23,315 nt of DNA from a virus, in the IMG/VR virus record IMGVR_UViG_3300042294_002429, positions 1 through 23,315 of that record; one strand, 5' to 3'. The notes under the pieces are model-generated. The model was not told where the DNA came from and ran no database searches. It saw only the letters and a program-made list of their open reading frames with translations. Positions 16,622-23,315 of this stretch are shown piece by piece. Made by a program: the position numbers and the translations under genes. Numbering within the stretch: the stretch's first letter is position 1; each line of letters begins with the position of its first letter.

Positions 16622-18457
16622 TTATGAGATAGCCGCTGCTCGTGAAACTGTTTCCGAAGACAGAGAAACTGAAACAGAATCAGAATAACCGCGATTGATT
16701 CGGATAATTCTGTTCTCTTTTACATATAAGTCTTGGTTTTGTGGTTGAACAGTTACGGTGATTCCGTAAACAATTCCTTCTGCAATCTGTGGAACAAACT
16801 TTGAATTGAGTCTGATTATTCCTGTAGAATACTCTATTGTGCCTACGCCTTTTAGAACCACAGTTTTGGCTCCACTAGTTTCGTACTTGACCACATTAAG
16901 AACCCCGTAGCCGTCGTCTTCTAGTGTGCAGTTGTAAACAGTGGTTCCGTCATAGTTTTTGTGGGGGAACATGTTAGAAGACAAAATGGAAATGTGTCCG
17001 TCGTGTGGATGATACAGCGAGTTTCCGAAATCAATCACTAGTCCTTTAGAAGAAACAATTCGCCCCACCTCTACTGTTTTTCGCAATTTAACCGTGGTTT
17101 GGTTGCTCAAAATGGACGGGTGTAGATCACTTATTCCTTTGATAAAAGCAGAGTAATAAAAATTAGAACCAAACGAATTCAATTGGATATTAGAATACGA
17201 AAACGCATACGCAACCGCAAGTGCTTTAAGTGTTCCTGCACTAATGTTCAGGGCAGACGGATTGTAGGTAATCTTACTGTCAACAACCAAATCCAAATAA
17301 TCGGTGTCTACTATTTCAGGAATAATGCTGACCACAGACGCATTGTTACGCAAATTTCTGACTAGACTTTCTTTTTCGCTTGTGCTTAATGCCTGTCCCG
17401 AGGTGGGGCGAATAGCAATAAACACTTTGCCGTACTGTGGTGGCGTAACAGTTTCTCCTCCGTACACATACACAGACGCAGCATCGGGATAGTACCGATT
17501 AACTGCGGTAATGTAATCGTTTTCGGTTACTGCACGACTCTGTGACTTGTAGTATTTGGGAGCCATGAACTTGATACGAACGGATGTTTCTGCGTCTCCA
17601 CCACCAGCCGATTCAGAAACAGTTTCAACGGTGCCAAGTCCACTAACAGCAGAAGTAAAATCGCTTATTCCATTAGCCGCTGCTCCATTGGTTTCAAGAT
17701 ATTCAATTGAAATCAGGTTTCCAGTTTCAGGTTCTTGTCCCAAGAAACCGTCACCAAAATACAGTTCATACAGTCCTTTTTCCTTTTCTTGCAGGAAAAA
17801 CACCTTTGAGGTTGGAGTCAGATTTACATAAGACGCAGCCTCACTCCACACACTAGACGAGCCTGTTGAATCAGTCACAGAAGCCTGAACGCGAACACGG
17901 ATGGTTGTGGTATCAACCTTATCGTTAGGAATAAGCAAAACCGAAAGGTCTTTACGATTGCGGTCGTACACATAACTAACACGACGCAAACTGCCCTCGT
18001 AAACATCTACCTCTTCAAAACTGTTGGTTGTTGTGTCTGCGTAGGCATTTTCCAATAGTATAAACTTGTATTGACTGCCTTCGGGATCGGTTCCCGTAAA
18101 TTCAGTTCCACGAGCCAAGTAAGTGTCTGTGGTTGAAGATCCGCTTGAAATAGGAACGGTTAGAGTAGCCTTTGCTGCACGAGCCGACTGTGGAGTGTAG
18201 CCCAACTGCTTGGCATGAGACGCAATCGACGGACGCAGTACTGCACTGTCCAAGAACATTTCGTTGGCTACCATGTTGGCATAGAACCCTTGATAGTGGG
18301 TGTTGTATGCCATGACATCCAAAATGGTGCTCAATACAGAGCCATTGAAATTATAGTCTTTGAGTGTGTCTTGCGATTCGAGAAAAGCCTTTAGAGAAGC
18401 CTTTGCCTCGCTAAAATCTAGTCCAACCACATTCAGAGCGTTAGCGTTTGTTGCCAT
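16622..18457 (-). CDS. 6: baseplate wedge subunit gp6
   Basis: At 611 residues it is close to T4 gp6 (660). The N-terminal 100 residues are typical of the cyanophage-like gp6 family: LDFSEAKASLKAFLESQDTL at 13-32, LSTILDVMAYNTHYQGFYAN at 42-61, NEMFLDSAVLRPSIASHAKQ at 65-84, and a LGYTP turn. A middle block from about 285 (SVRIKFMAPKYYKSQSRAVT, then ENDYITAVNRYYPDAASVYV) is the baseplate J-like part shared with gpJ-type wedge proteins. In T4, gp6 dimers form the ring that links the six wedges around the hub and drive the switch from hexagon to star before sheath contraction. The start overlaps the gp25 stop in TGATG, and the ribosome site AAGGG lies within gene 25. The next gene begins 3 bases after the stop. 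Confident. Confidence 0.95.
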   Translation of the reverse strand: MATNANALNVVGLDFSEAKASLKAFLESQDTLKDYNFNGSVLSTILDVMAYNTHYQGFYANMVANEMFLDSAVLRPSIASHAKQLGYTPQSARAAKATLTVPISSGSSTTDTYLARGTEFTGTDPEGSQYKFILLENAYADTTTNSFEEVDVYEGSLRRVSYVYDRNRKDLSVLLIPNDKVDTTTIRVRVQASVTDSTGSSSVWSEAASYVNLTPTSKVFFLQEKEKGLYELYFGDGFLGQEPETGNLISIEYLETNGAAANGISDFTSAVSGLGTVETVSESAGGGDAETSVRIKFMAPKYYKSQSRAVTENDYITAVNRYYPDAASVYVYGGETVTPPQYGKVFIAIRPTSGQALSTSEKESLVRNLRNNASVVSIIPEIVDTDYLDLVVDSKITYNPSALNISAGTLKALAVAYAFSYSNIQLNSFGSNFYYSAFIKGISDLHPSILSNQTTVKLRKTVEVGRIVSSKGLVIDFGNSLYHPHDGHISILSSNMFPHKNYDGTTVYNCTLEDDGYGVLNVVKYETSGAKTVVLKGVGTIEYSTGIIRLNSKFVPQIAEGIVYGITVTVQPQNQDLYVKENRIIRINRGYSDSVSVSLSSETVSRAAAIS

Positions 18458-18867
18458 CAGCGTACCCTTTCAAGCAGTGTTGTTACTCTGTCTACCGCTC
18501 CAATGGACTGTACGGTATACTCTACCGCAACTTGATACTCGTTTGAATCAGGATTGGACACCACATCCACTATTATATTGTTCACTCGCGGCTCGTTCTT
18601 ACGAATGGTTTCCAAGATTCTGTCGCGTATTTCAAAAGCGGTAATTGAATCCACAGGCTCAAACAGCAGCGGACGAAGCGAGGCTCCAATCTGTGGCTGA
18701 AACAGCCGTTCACCAAAAGCCGTAGACAGCAGGTTTTGAACCGCTACCTTGATGGCTTTGGTGTCTTTGGTTGCAACCACATCGCTGGTTTTGGGATTTC
18801 GGGTAAACAGCGGGTCTATATCGGTATAGACAGGCTCTTGTGGTGTTGAATTTATTTTAAGAGGCAT
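18457..18867 (-). CDS. 25: baseplate wedge subunit gp25 (GPW/gp25 family)
   Basis: At 136 residues it matches T4 gp25 (132). It carries the GPW_gp25 signature: an N-terminal DIDPLFTRNPKTSDV, AIKVAVQNLLSTAFGERLFQ, PQIGASLRPLLFEPVD, and then FEIRDRILETIRKNEPRV, including the conserved E-P-R-(V/I). The fold is related to lysozyme but has no hydrolase role in tails. gp25 joins gp6 and gp53 at the inner wedge and provides the first anchor for the sheath. Its start overlaps the end of the GAF-like membrane protein gene by 11 bases, with a weak GGGTAA ribosome site inside that gene, so translation may depend on the upstream gene. In T4, gene 25 lies elsewhere, but in many other T4-like phages and in R-type systems it stands next to gene 6 or its counterpart. 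Confident. Confidence 0.95.
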   Translation of the reverse strand: MPLKINSTPQEPVYTDIDPLFTRNPKTSDVVATKDTKAIKVAVQNLLSTAFGERLFQPQIGASLRPLLFEPVDSITAFEIRDRILETIRKNEPRVNNIIVDVVSNPDSNEYQVAVEYTVQSIGAVDRVTTLLERVR

Positions 18868-19522
18868 GGCGTTTACCCATAGTTAGGTGTGAATTTATTG
18901 TTTTAGTGGACACCGAAACCACCTCTGAAAGTGAACTTTCGGGTATCCCTTCGTCGTGAACTGCGTCCAAATCGCCAATATCACACCAATGGCAGCACAC
19001 AAATCCCATAGGAGTCAGCCCGTCTTCGCATTTCAAGGGGCTAACCGCAAAGAACAGTACATTATTTATTTCAAGTCCGTAACGAAACGAGCACTGGGGC
19101 AGATCAGAAACCTTGATTATTTGATTAGACCGATTTTCTAAAATATCAACCATTTCTCGGTAACGGTTCAGTAATACATCTTGTGATTCCAACAACATGC
19201 CCTGAACCCCTGTACCACAAGACTCGTGGGTAACAGAAAAGCGTTTAATGGAACTGCCGTCAGCAAATCGCCCACCGTTGTGGAACTGAAACACCATTGC
19301 CCGAGACGCACGAACAAGCAGACGCAATTCTGTCAGAGTTTCGTGAACTTGGCTGTGTGCTTGTGCCACTTTTTGCTCTTTCTTTATTTCAAGCAAAGCA
19401 GTAAACTTTTTCTTCTTTAGCATAGTCCACAACCCAACAACAATACCAACGCCAAACACACCAATAATCTCACCTATGGAGTACACCAAATCTGAATACG
19501 ATGAGATGGAAGACGCTATCAT
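18857..19522 (-). CDS. predicted membrane-anchored protein with GAF-like domain, 221 residues
   Basis: Residues about 13-35 form one hydrophobic membrane-spanning segment (IGEIIGVFGVGIVVGLW) followed at once by KKKK, predicting the N-terminus outside and the bulk in the cytoplasm. Residues about 40-70 are charged and helical (LLEIKKEQKVAQAHSQVHET), likely a stalk or coiled coil. Residues about 70-185 look like a GAF-type sensor fold: ASRAMVFQFHNGGRF at 72-86, a central helix, and a closing MGFVCCHWCDIGDLD at 172-186. Six cysteines (102, 144, 165, 176, 177, 180), three in CCHWC, could bind metal or respond to redox. The gene overlaps its upstream neighbour in ATGA and gene 25 by 11 bases, so it is an integral part of the baseplate operon. 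No known baseplate component has this layout. It could act at the host inner membrane late in infection or in lysis timing, or be carried in the virion; none of these is shown. The GAF call is by eye. Confidence 0.7.
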   Translation of the reverse strand: MIASSISSYSDLVYSIGEIIGVFGVGIVVGLWTMLKKKKFTALLEIKKEQKVAQAHSQVHETLTELRLLVRASRAMVFQFHNGGRFADGSSIKRFSVTHESCGTGVQGMLLESQDVLLNRYREMVDILENRSNQIIKVSDLPQCSFRYGLEINNVLFFAVSPLKCEDGLTPMGFVCCHWCDIGDLDAVHDEGIPESSLSEVVSVSTKTINSHLTMGKRHAS

Positions 19523-20349
19523 CTGGTTGTTGTGCTCCCTGAACTTGCGAATGGAGACGCTACCGATGCGTTTGCTGCACCCGCTAACTGCTGAAACTCT
19601 GGTGTTAGCAATCCTCCCTGATTGACCGCAACACTCATTTTGTTACACGGATCGTTTGCTTCTCCGATTAGATTGCTGAAAAAATTGATCTGGCTATATT
19701 TTGATATTGCACCTGCTGCTTGACTAATCATGTTTACACTATCACCTGTAACTTTGTTTAGTGCTCCTGTTGCGTCGTTTATTTTTGAAGTTATTCCCTC
19801 TAGTGCGGTATTGAATTCTTTTGCAGCGTTTTCCATACCAGCACCAGACGGATTTCTTGAAAAATTATCTATGATGCGATCCAAATCAACCTGAACACCA
19901 CCAGCAACACTAATTGCGTTTTGACCGTTTCCAGTCAGTACGCCAATAGAAACGGTAACATCAAGTCCCTCAATCCCAAGAGCACACCCCAAATTTGCGT
20001 AAAAATTCATGCTACCAATCACGCCCATAAGAGTTTGAGGGTTGCTTAATCTATCTGCTTGGGATTTAAAAGCATTAACTGCGCTTTGCATATTGGTTGT
20101 GTCGGCTATAATTTTATTGAGTCTGTTAACATCAACACCGCTGTTTCCAAGAGCAGAGCCAACAGTTCCTATTGTTGGTGTTTGAATAGCAGTAGCAAGA
20201 GCACCGAGTCTTCCAATAGACTGACCAAGAGCACTACTAACGCCTCCAGCCTGTCCGCCTGTAGTGTTTTGCACAAAAGACTTGCCCGATTGGCTATTGA
20301 CCAAATCTTTTTGTTCGTCTGTTAGTTTTTGTTTACATGGACACGCCAT
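19519..20349 (-). CDS. hypothetical hub-associated structural protein, 276 residues, CPC N-terminus
   Basis: I do not recognise a named family. The protein starts MACPCKQKLTDEQKD and then becomes rich in Gly, Ala, Ser, Asn and Ile with few aromatic residues. There are helical stretches at about 72-105 (VDVNRLNKIIADTTNMQSAV) and 155-225 (LDRIIDNFSRN, GMENAAKEFNTALEGITSKI), and a glycine-rich middle at 125-152. Cysteines are at 3, 5, 122 and 235. It has no signal peptide or clear membrane segment. The composition resembles tail-interior proteins such as hub or tape-measure-related proteins, and the gene lies immediately after the PAAR tip, which places it with the central hub set. The start is 3 bases after the PAAR gene stop, and its stop overlaps the next ATG as ATGA. 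It may be a hub component or a packed or injected protein; function unknown. Confidence 0.75.
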   Translation of the reverse strand: MACPCKQKLTDEQKDLVNSQSGKSFVQNTTGGQAGGVSSALGQSIGRLGALATAIQTPTIGTVGSALGNSGVDVNRLNKIIADTTNMQSAVNAFKSQADRLSNPQTLMGVIGSMNFYANLGCALGIEGLDVTVSIGVLTGNGQNAISVAGGVQVDLDRIIDNFSRNPSGAGMENAAKEFNTALEGITSKINDATGALNKVTGDSVNMISQAAGAISKYSQINFFSNLIGEANDPCNKMSVAVNQGGLLTPEFQQLAGAANASVASPFASSGSTTTR

Positions 20350-20352
20350 AAA

Positions 20353-20613
20353 TTACCCCACTATTACTCGTGCTGAACCGCTTGGAACATCACCACACGA
20401 TGCCTGACTTGCTTCTGTGCAGACAGGAATCCCGTTTACTACAACTCGTGGATTGCCATTAATCATTGTTGCTGCGTCGTGCTCGTTGTTTCCGTGATCT
20501 TCGACAGGATTTCCCTCTACTACTATGGGATTTCCTTCTACCAAAACCGAAGAGTCTCCAACCAAAATAGTACCTCCAGCAGTATCTATGAATGCTCTAC
20601 AAACCCCTGGCAT
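20353..20613 (-). CDS. 5.4: PAAR-domain spike tip protein (gp5.4-like)
   Basis: At 86 residues this is a minimal PAAR protein. The layout is MPGVCRAFIDTAGG, a repeated EGNP turn (26-29 and 33-36), a His pair at 40 and 45, INGNPRVVVNGIPVC, and ASCGDVPSGSARVIVG. His40, His45, Cys65 and Cys73 are the likely four ligands for the single metal ion that sharpens PAAR tips. In T4, gp5.4 caps the gp5 needle and first touches the outer membrane on contraction. The gene stands two genes after gp5, as in the T4 cluster. Its ATG overlaps the stop of the 73-residue gene as TAATG. There is no C-terminal effector extension, so it is a pure tip. Confident in fold and role. Confidence 0.9.
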   Translation of the reverse strand: MPGVCRAFIDTAGGTILVGDSSVLVEGNPIVVEGNPVEDHGNNEHDAATMINGNPRVVVNGIPVCTEASQASCGDVPSGSARVIVG

Positions 20614-20834
20614 TAGATCAGTCCTCCGTCTATAATACTTGGATTTGGCGAAGGATCAACAGTCAGAGACATGAGAGTAAATCCTGATTCTGTTTCGCTT
20701 GGCAAATACCCATAAGATTGGGTAACTCCACATATCCAAAACTTACCTTCACGAGACACCACATCTCCGTAAGCGTATACACGATATACGGAACTGTTTG
20801 GCTCGTACTTGCGGTGGTCGCCACGATAGTTCAT
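20613..20834 (-). CDS. small protein between spike and PAAR tip, 73 residues
   Basis: There is no family I can name with certainty. The core, YRVYAYGDVVSREGKFWICG at about 17-36 followed by a Tyr/Pro-rich loop, resembles the short aromatic beta hairpins seen in small chitin-binding-like modules and in many small phage virion proteins (pattern Y-x-x-G-D-V-V-x-x-x-G-K-x-(W/Y)-x-C). The C-terminus is Pro/Asn rich (DPSPNPSIIDGGLI). The gene overlaps the spike gene by ATGA and the PAAR gene by TAATG, so all three are coupled. Placement between spike and tip suggests a small spike-associated or tail-tip part, or a small adhesive module; this is inference. The overlaps at both ends support it as a real gene. 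Confidence 0.7.
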   Translation of the reverse strand: MNYRGDHRKYEPNSSVYRVYAYGDVVSREGKFWICGVTQSYGYLPSETESGFTLMSLTVDPSPNPSIIDGGLI

Positions 20835-21928
20835 TGCAACTGCACCTTGCTTGGGCGAACAGACGGCTGACCAGAGTTCAACTCAATACGGCTACCCACC
20901 ACAGCCACAGAGCCATCAGATATGAATTCCACAGTCTTGCCCGAGAACGCAATACTATCAGCAGCAAAAAATTCCATCTGTTTGCCTGAAGCACGGAACT
21001 TGCCTTCGCATTGCAGATTTACTTCAGCCTTTGCAAAAATATTAATGTTGCCGTCTATTTGAATATTGCTGCCGTTGCCGTTGACTGTAAGGTTGACTGG
21101 CCCATCAACCACGACATTAAGTCCTTCTTTGCCACCAATATACACCTTTTTGTTTCCCAAACATATTTCGTAATCGTCACCCACGATTTTCTGAACTCGG
21201 GTTCCATCAGGATTATTTGTCCACCCGTTTCCAACCTCTGTGAAAGTGCCTGATGTGTGATACTCGTGGATGCGTTCTGCTCCAGGGGTATCGTCATATT
21301 CTTTTACATGACCGCTTTCGGTATACAGTACATGATTTTTTGGATACACGGCATTGTATGGGGTTTGTGGCTCGCTCCATTGGCTCTTACCGTCTTTGAT
21401 TCCAGGAGCACTTTGAACATTTTGTTTGACTGTTCTTGCCCGTCTTTCTGCGACAGTTCCTTGCCCATTATTTTCTCCATTGTTTCTAGCAAGTCTGTTT
21501 GTGTCGGCTTCACCAACAACAGACACGCCAACAGGAAACACTCCATTGTTCACATCTTCGGCTTTTGCAGGATAGATTCCGCTAGGATCATCAAATCCTT
21601 TAGATGTATCAGCGTTTGCTTGTGGCACACCACCAAAAGATCCCATCATTACAGGCTCTTGTGCGTCGTCTCCGTCTCTAAAGAATCCAAACACATGAGA
21701 GCCGTTCAGGAGTCCTGTGGGAGACTGTCCAATACCAGACAGAGCAGCACTTGTAATTGGCTGCATAGGATACGCCCACGGCAGGGCTGCGGTAGGCAAC
21801 TCTACTTTGTTGTCGCTATGAAATCCAAATATGCGAACTCGGCAGCGTCCAAGATACAACGGATCAGCGTTGTCCTCAACGACACCGTGCCACCACACAA
21901 ATCCTTCTCGTCCTGAAAAGCCTTTCAT
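20831..21928 (-). CDS. 5: baseplate central spike protein, gp5-like, without lysozyme domain
   Basis: Residues about 8-102 form the gp5 or VgrG-type OB fold (FVWWHGVVEDNADPLYLGRC, RVRIFGFHSDNKVELP, PWAYPMQP, GSHVFGFFRDGDDAQEPVMM). Residues 105-190 are a polar linker. From 198 the sequence has the spike signature LYTESGHVKEYDDTPGAERI and HEYHTSGTFTEVG, then a repetitive beta needle (about 245-350) with alternating Val, Ile, Gly and Asn. T4 gp5 has 575 residues with a lysozyme domain between OB fold and needle. Here that region is too short and shows no lysozyme motif, so this spike punctures without digesting peptidoglycan by itself. It sits on the gp27-like hub and carries the PAAR tip encoded two genes on. 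The start overlaps the hub gene stop as TAATG, with GGGGG about 5 bases upstream. Confident. Confidence 0.92.
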   Translation of the reverse strand: MKGFSGREGFVWWHGVVEDNADPLYLGRCRVRIFGFHSDNKVELPTAALPWAYPMQPITSAALSGIGQSPTGLLNGSHVFGFFRDGDDAQEPVMMGSFGGVPQANADTSKGFDDPSGIYPAKAEDVNNGVFPVGVSVVGEADTNRLARNNGENNGQGTVAERRARTVKQNVQSAPGIKDGKSQWSEPQTPYNAVYPKNHVLYTESGHVKEYDDTPGAERIHEYHTSGTFTEVGNGWTNNPDGTRVQKIVGDDYEICLGNKKVYIGGKEGLNVVVDGPVNLTVNGNGSNIQIDGNINIFAKAEVNLQCEGKFRASGKQMEFFAADSIAFSGKTVEFISDGSVAVVGSRIELNSGQPSVRPSKVQLQ

Positions 21929-23253
21929 TATACCCCCATCGCATTTCTTGAAAGTTCAAGTTTGCAACTGTAAGCAGTTCCAAAGGTGTGTCGCACCGAT
22001 GTAATCAGATAATTGCCGCTAAAATTCTTGTCTGCTTTATCACTTTTTATCGCATGATCTGCCGAAAACTTTGGAGTGTACAGGTTTACAACCTGACCAA
22101 CACGCTTGGTGCTGTCTCCGTATATGTCTATGGCAATTTTCTGTGTCATTATAGCATTCACATGATATTTTCGTTTCAAGAAATACGATTCAACTCCAAC
22201 ATTATCTACGATGTTATTTTGCTCGGTGTAAGCCGTGTAACTATTAGACGGCAAAAAGTAATACGAGCACGGTTGATTGTAGAAATACTCATCATCGTTT
22301 TTTGAGTTCTTGTAGTGTGGTTTAGAACCCAATTTCTTACAGTCTTCAAACACATCGCTCTCTCTAAACTGTATCTCTCGTTGCTCTTTACGCAGCATAT
22401 CGTGAACAATCAAACGCGAAGACACAACACCACCAATAATGTTTTCTGCCATGTTAAACCGCGACACCTCTTCTAACGCCTGAACTCGGTGAAACACAGC
22501 ACTCAATGGTCCATCTGTTGGAAGACTTGATGGACCTCCATCGGGTGTAGCGAGTTTATCTTTTATAAAATAGTAGTCTTGAACAACTTTTGACCCGTCT
22601 TCGATTATTTTAGTCAGGCTCTTAAAAGAGTATCCGTCAAATGTCTCGTAAAAGAAAAACGGACTGTAATCATCAACCGCATCGCTTATTCCTTTTCCTG
22701 CCAACCACGATATGGCTTTGAATGGTGTATAACTTTTTGGAAGAACAAACGAGTAATTGTCAACTGTTGGTTGAACATCAAAACGGTTTTCCCATATATG
22801 GGACGGAAAATGTTTTGTTACAACAGTTTCTATCATTTTAGAAACCGAACCGTTTACAGCATATCCGCAGCGTTGGGAATGGTTTATCATTCCACCTTCG
22901 CTTATTAGGTGCAAAGTATATTGCTGTCCTTTTCCGTTAGGATCTGGGCTGTGTTTATCCAGTTTGTAAACTCTAAAAGTTTTCTTTACTGGTTTTACAT
23001 TCTGAACATCAGTCTTAAACTCTACATCTAAAAACTCTTGCCCAGTGATTGGAAGGATTTCAGGAGCATTAAACGATTCGTTCATGTACACCATTCCACT
23101 CATGTACGGAGAAAACAGGTCTTCAAACAATTCAAACTTTGAGTACAGATTAGATACATCCAATTCTTTATTGGTAACAGAAGAGCGGAGCAATAACTTG
23201 GTGAGTTTATAATCACCAGCCTTGATTAGATTGCTGCCTATCTGTTGTGCCAT
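21928..23253 (-). CDS. 27: baseplate hub subunit, gp27-like
   Basis: At 441 residues it is near T4 gp27 (391). Recognisable parts are SKFELFEDLFSPYMSGMVYM at 38-57 with NAPEILPITGQEFLDVEF, FRVYKLDKHSPDPNGKGQQY with the following HLISEGG, SKMIETVVTKHF, and PFKAISWLAGKGISDAVDDY leading to SPFFFYETFDGYSF. These are typical of hub proteins in marine T4-like phages. The C-terminus includes a LYTPKF-type beta barrel segment and LITSVRHTF. A trimer of this protein would form the ring joining the tail tube to the gp5-like spike, which is encoded directly after it with a one-base overlap. The ribosome site AAAGGTG stands about 8 bases before the ATG and overlaps the end of the preceding gene. In T4, gene 27 is not next to gene 5, but adjacency is usual in other contractile-tail systems. 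Confident in family. Confidence 0.88.
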   Translation of the reverse strand: MAQQIGSNLIKAGDYKLTKLLLRSSVTNKELDVSNLYSKFELFEDLFSPYMSGMVYMNESFNAPEILPITGQEFLDVEFKTDVQNVKPVKKTFRVYKLDKHSPDPNGKGQQYTLHLISEGGMINHSQRCGYAVNGSVSKMIETVVTKHFPSHIWENRFDVQPTVDNYSFVLPKSYTPFKAISWLAGKGISDAVDDYSPFFFYETFDGYSFKSLTKIIEDGSKVVQDYYFIKDKLATPDGGPSSLPTDGPLSAVFHRVQALEEVSRFNMAENIIGGVVSSRLIVHDMLRKEQREIQFRESDVFEDCKKLGSKPHYKNSKNDDEYFYNQPCSYYFLPSNSYTAYTEQNNIVDNVGVESYFLKRKYHVNAIMTQKIAIDIYGDSTKRVGQVVNLYTPKFSADHAIKSDKADKNFSGNYLITSVRHTFGTAYSCKLELSRNAMGV

Positions 23254-23257
23254 AATA

Positions 23258-23315
23258 TTACACCTTTAGGAGATTTTCTATCTCTCGCTTTACACTATCC
23301 GCATAGCGTGGATGC
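23258..23315 (-). CDS. C-terminal end of an unknown upstream gene, partial
   Basis: The frame is open from the right edge to TAA at 23258-23260 and encodes HPRYADSVKREIENLLKV, a charged amphipathic helix typical of a protein end. It is 4 bases from the hub start, and its last codons contain the hub ribosome site AAAGGTG, the same coupling pattern as elsewhere in the operon. Only 18 residues are visible, so no family can be named. Other frames here contain stops. Confidence 0.5.
   Translation of the reverse strand, partial: HPRYADSVKREIENLLKV

Noticed and set aside
18457-18867. gp25 as an active lysozyme that replaces the missing gp5 domain
   Set aside because: The GPW/gp25 family shares a lysozyme-related fold but is known as a structural wedge protein. 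I have no evidence of catalytic activity here.
20339-20349. Lipoprotein signal at the MACPC start of the 276-residue protein
   Set aside because: There is no hydrophobic signal segment before the cysteines and the residues after them are charged (KQKLTDEQKD), so it is not a lipobox.
21257-21916. Plus-strand open frame of 219 codons opposite the gp5-like gene
   Set aside because: It is fully antisense to a clear spike gene, has unlikely composition (many Cys, Ser, Arg and His) and no family signature. It is a shadow of minus-strand codon use.

Overview
This window is part of the structural region of a tailed bacteriophage with a contractile tail (T4 superfamily myovirus). The closest resemblance I recognise is to the cyanophage and other marine or freshwater T4-like phages. 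The evidence is a run of recognisable baseplate proteins (relatives of T4 gp27, gp5, PAAR/gp5.4, gp25, gp6, gp8), a DUF4815-type virion protein and tail-fibre proteins. They lie in an order that follows the T4 5-5.4-6-7-8-(9/10/11)-12 block. No host genes, tRNAs, integrase, transposase or CRISPR array are visible. The host cannot be named from the sequence.

Every supported gene lies on the minus strand, so transcription runs from the right edge to the left edge. From right to left: the last codons of an unknown gene (23315-23258); the central hub and spike set, gp27-like hub, gp5-like spike without a lysozyme domain, a 73-residue protein, a PAAR spike tip and a 276-residue Gly/Ala/Ser-rich protein (23253-19519); a membrane-anchored protein with a GAF-like domain (19522-18857); the wedge set gp25, gp6 and a 1594-residue protein at the gene 7 position whose C-terminal two thirds look like carbohydrate-binding modules (18867-11834); a 180-residue protein carrying the end of a LamG-like fold, then gp8-like (11818-8828); a 1700-residue DUF4815-type protein (8817-3715); a 69-residue coiled-coil protein; a 962-residue tail fibre; and the N-terminal 206 residues of a tail-collar (gp12-like short fibre) protein cut by the left edge.

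Genes are packed with almost no space. Several pairs overlap by 1 to 4 bases (TAATG, ATGA, TGATG), two overlap by 11 and 28 bases, and the largest gap is 23 bases. I see no convincing promoter or terminator, so this looks like an internal part of one late, translationally coupled operon. No stretch over 300 bases lacks a gene.

Together the products would build the hub and piercing tip, the six wedges around it, and the receptor-recognition layer attached to the wedges. The least ordinary parts are the GAF-like membrane protein inside the baseplate operon, the very large wedge protein with stacked LamG or jelly-roll modules, the short neighbouring protein that holds a LamG C-terminal element, and a fibre module present twice in one fibre and once more in the next gene. 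All assignments come from reading the sequence by eye; no database search was run.
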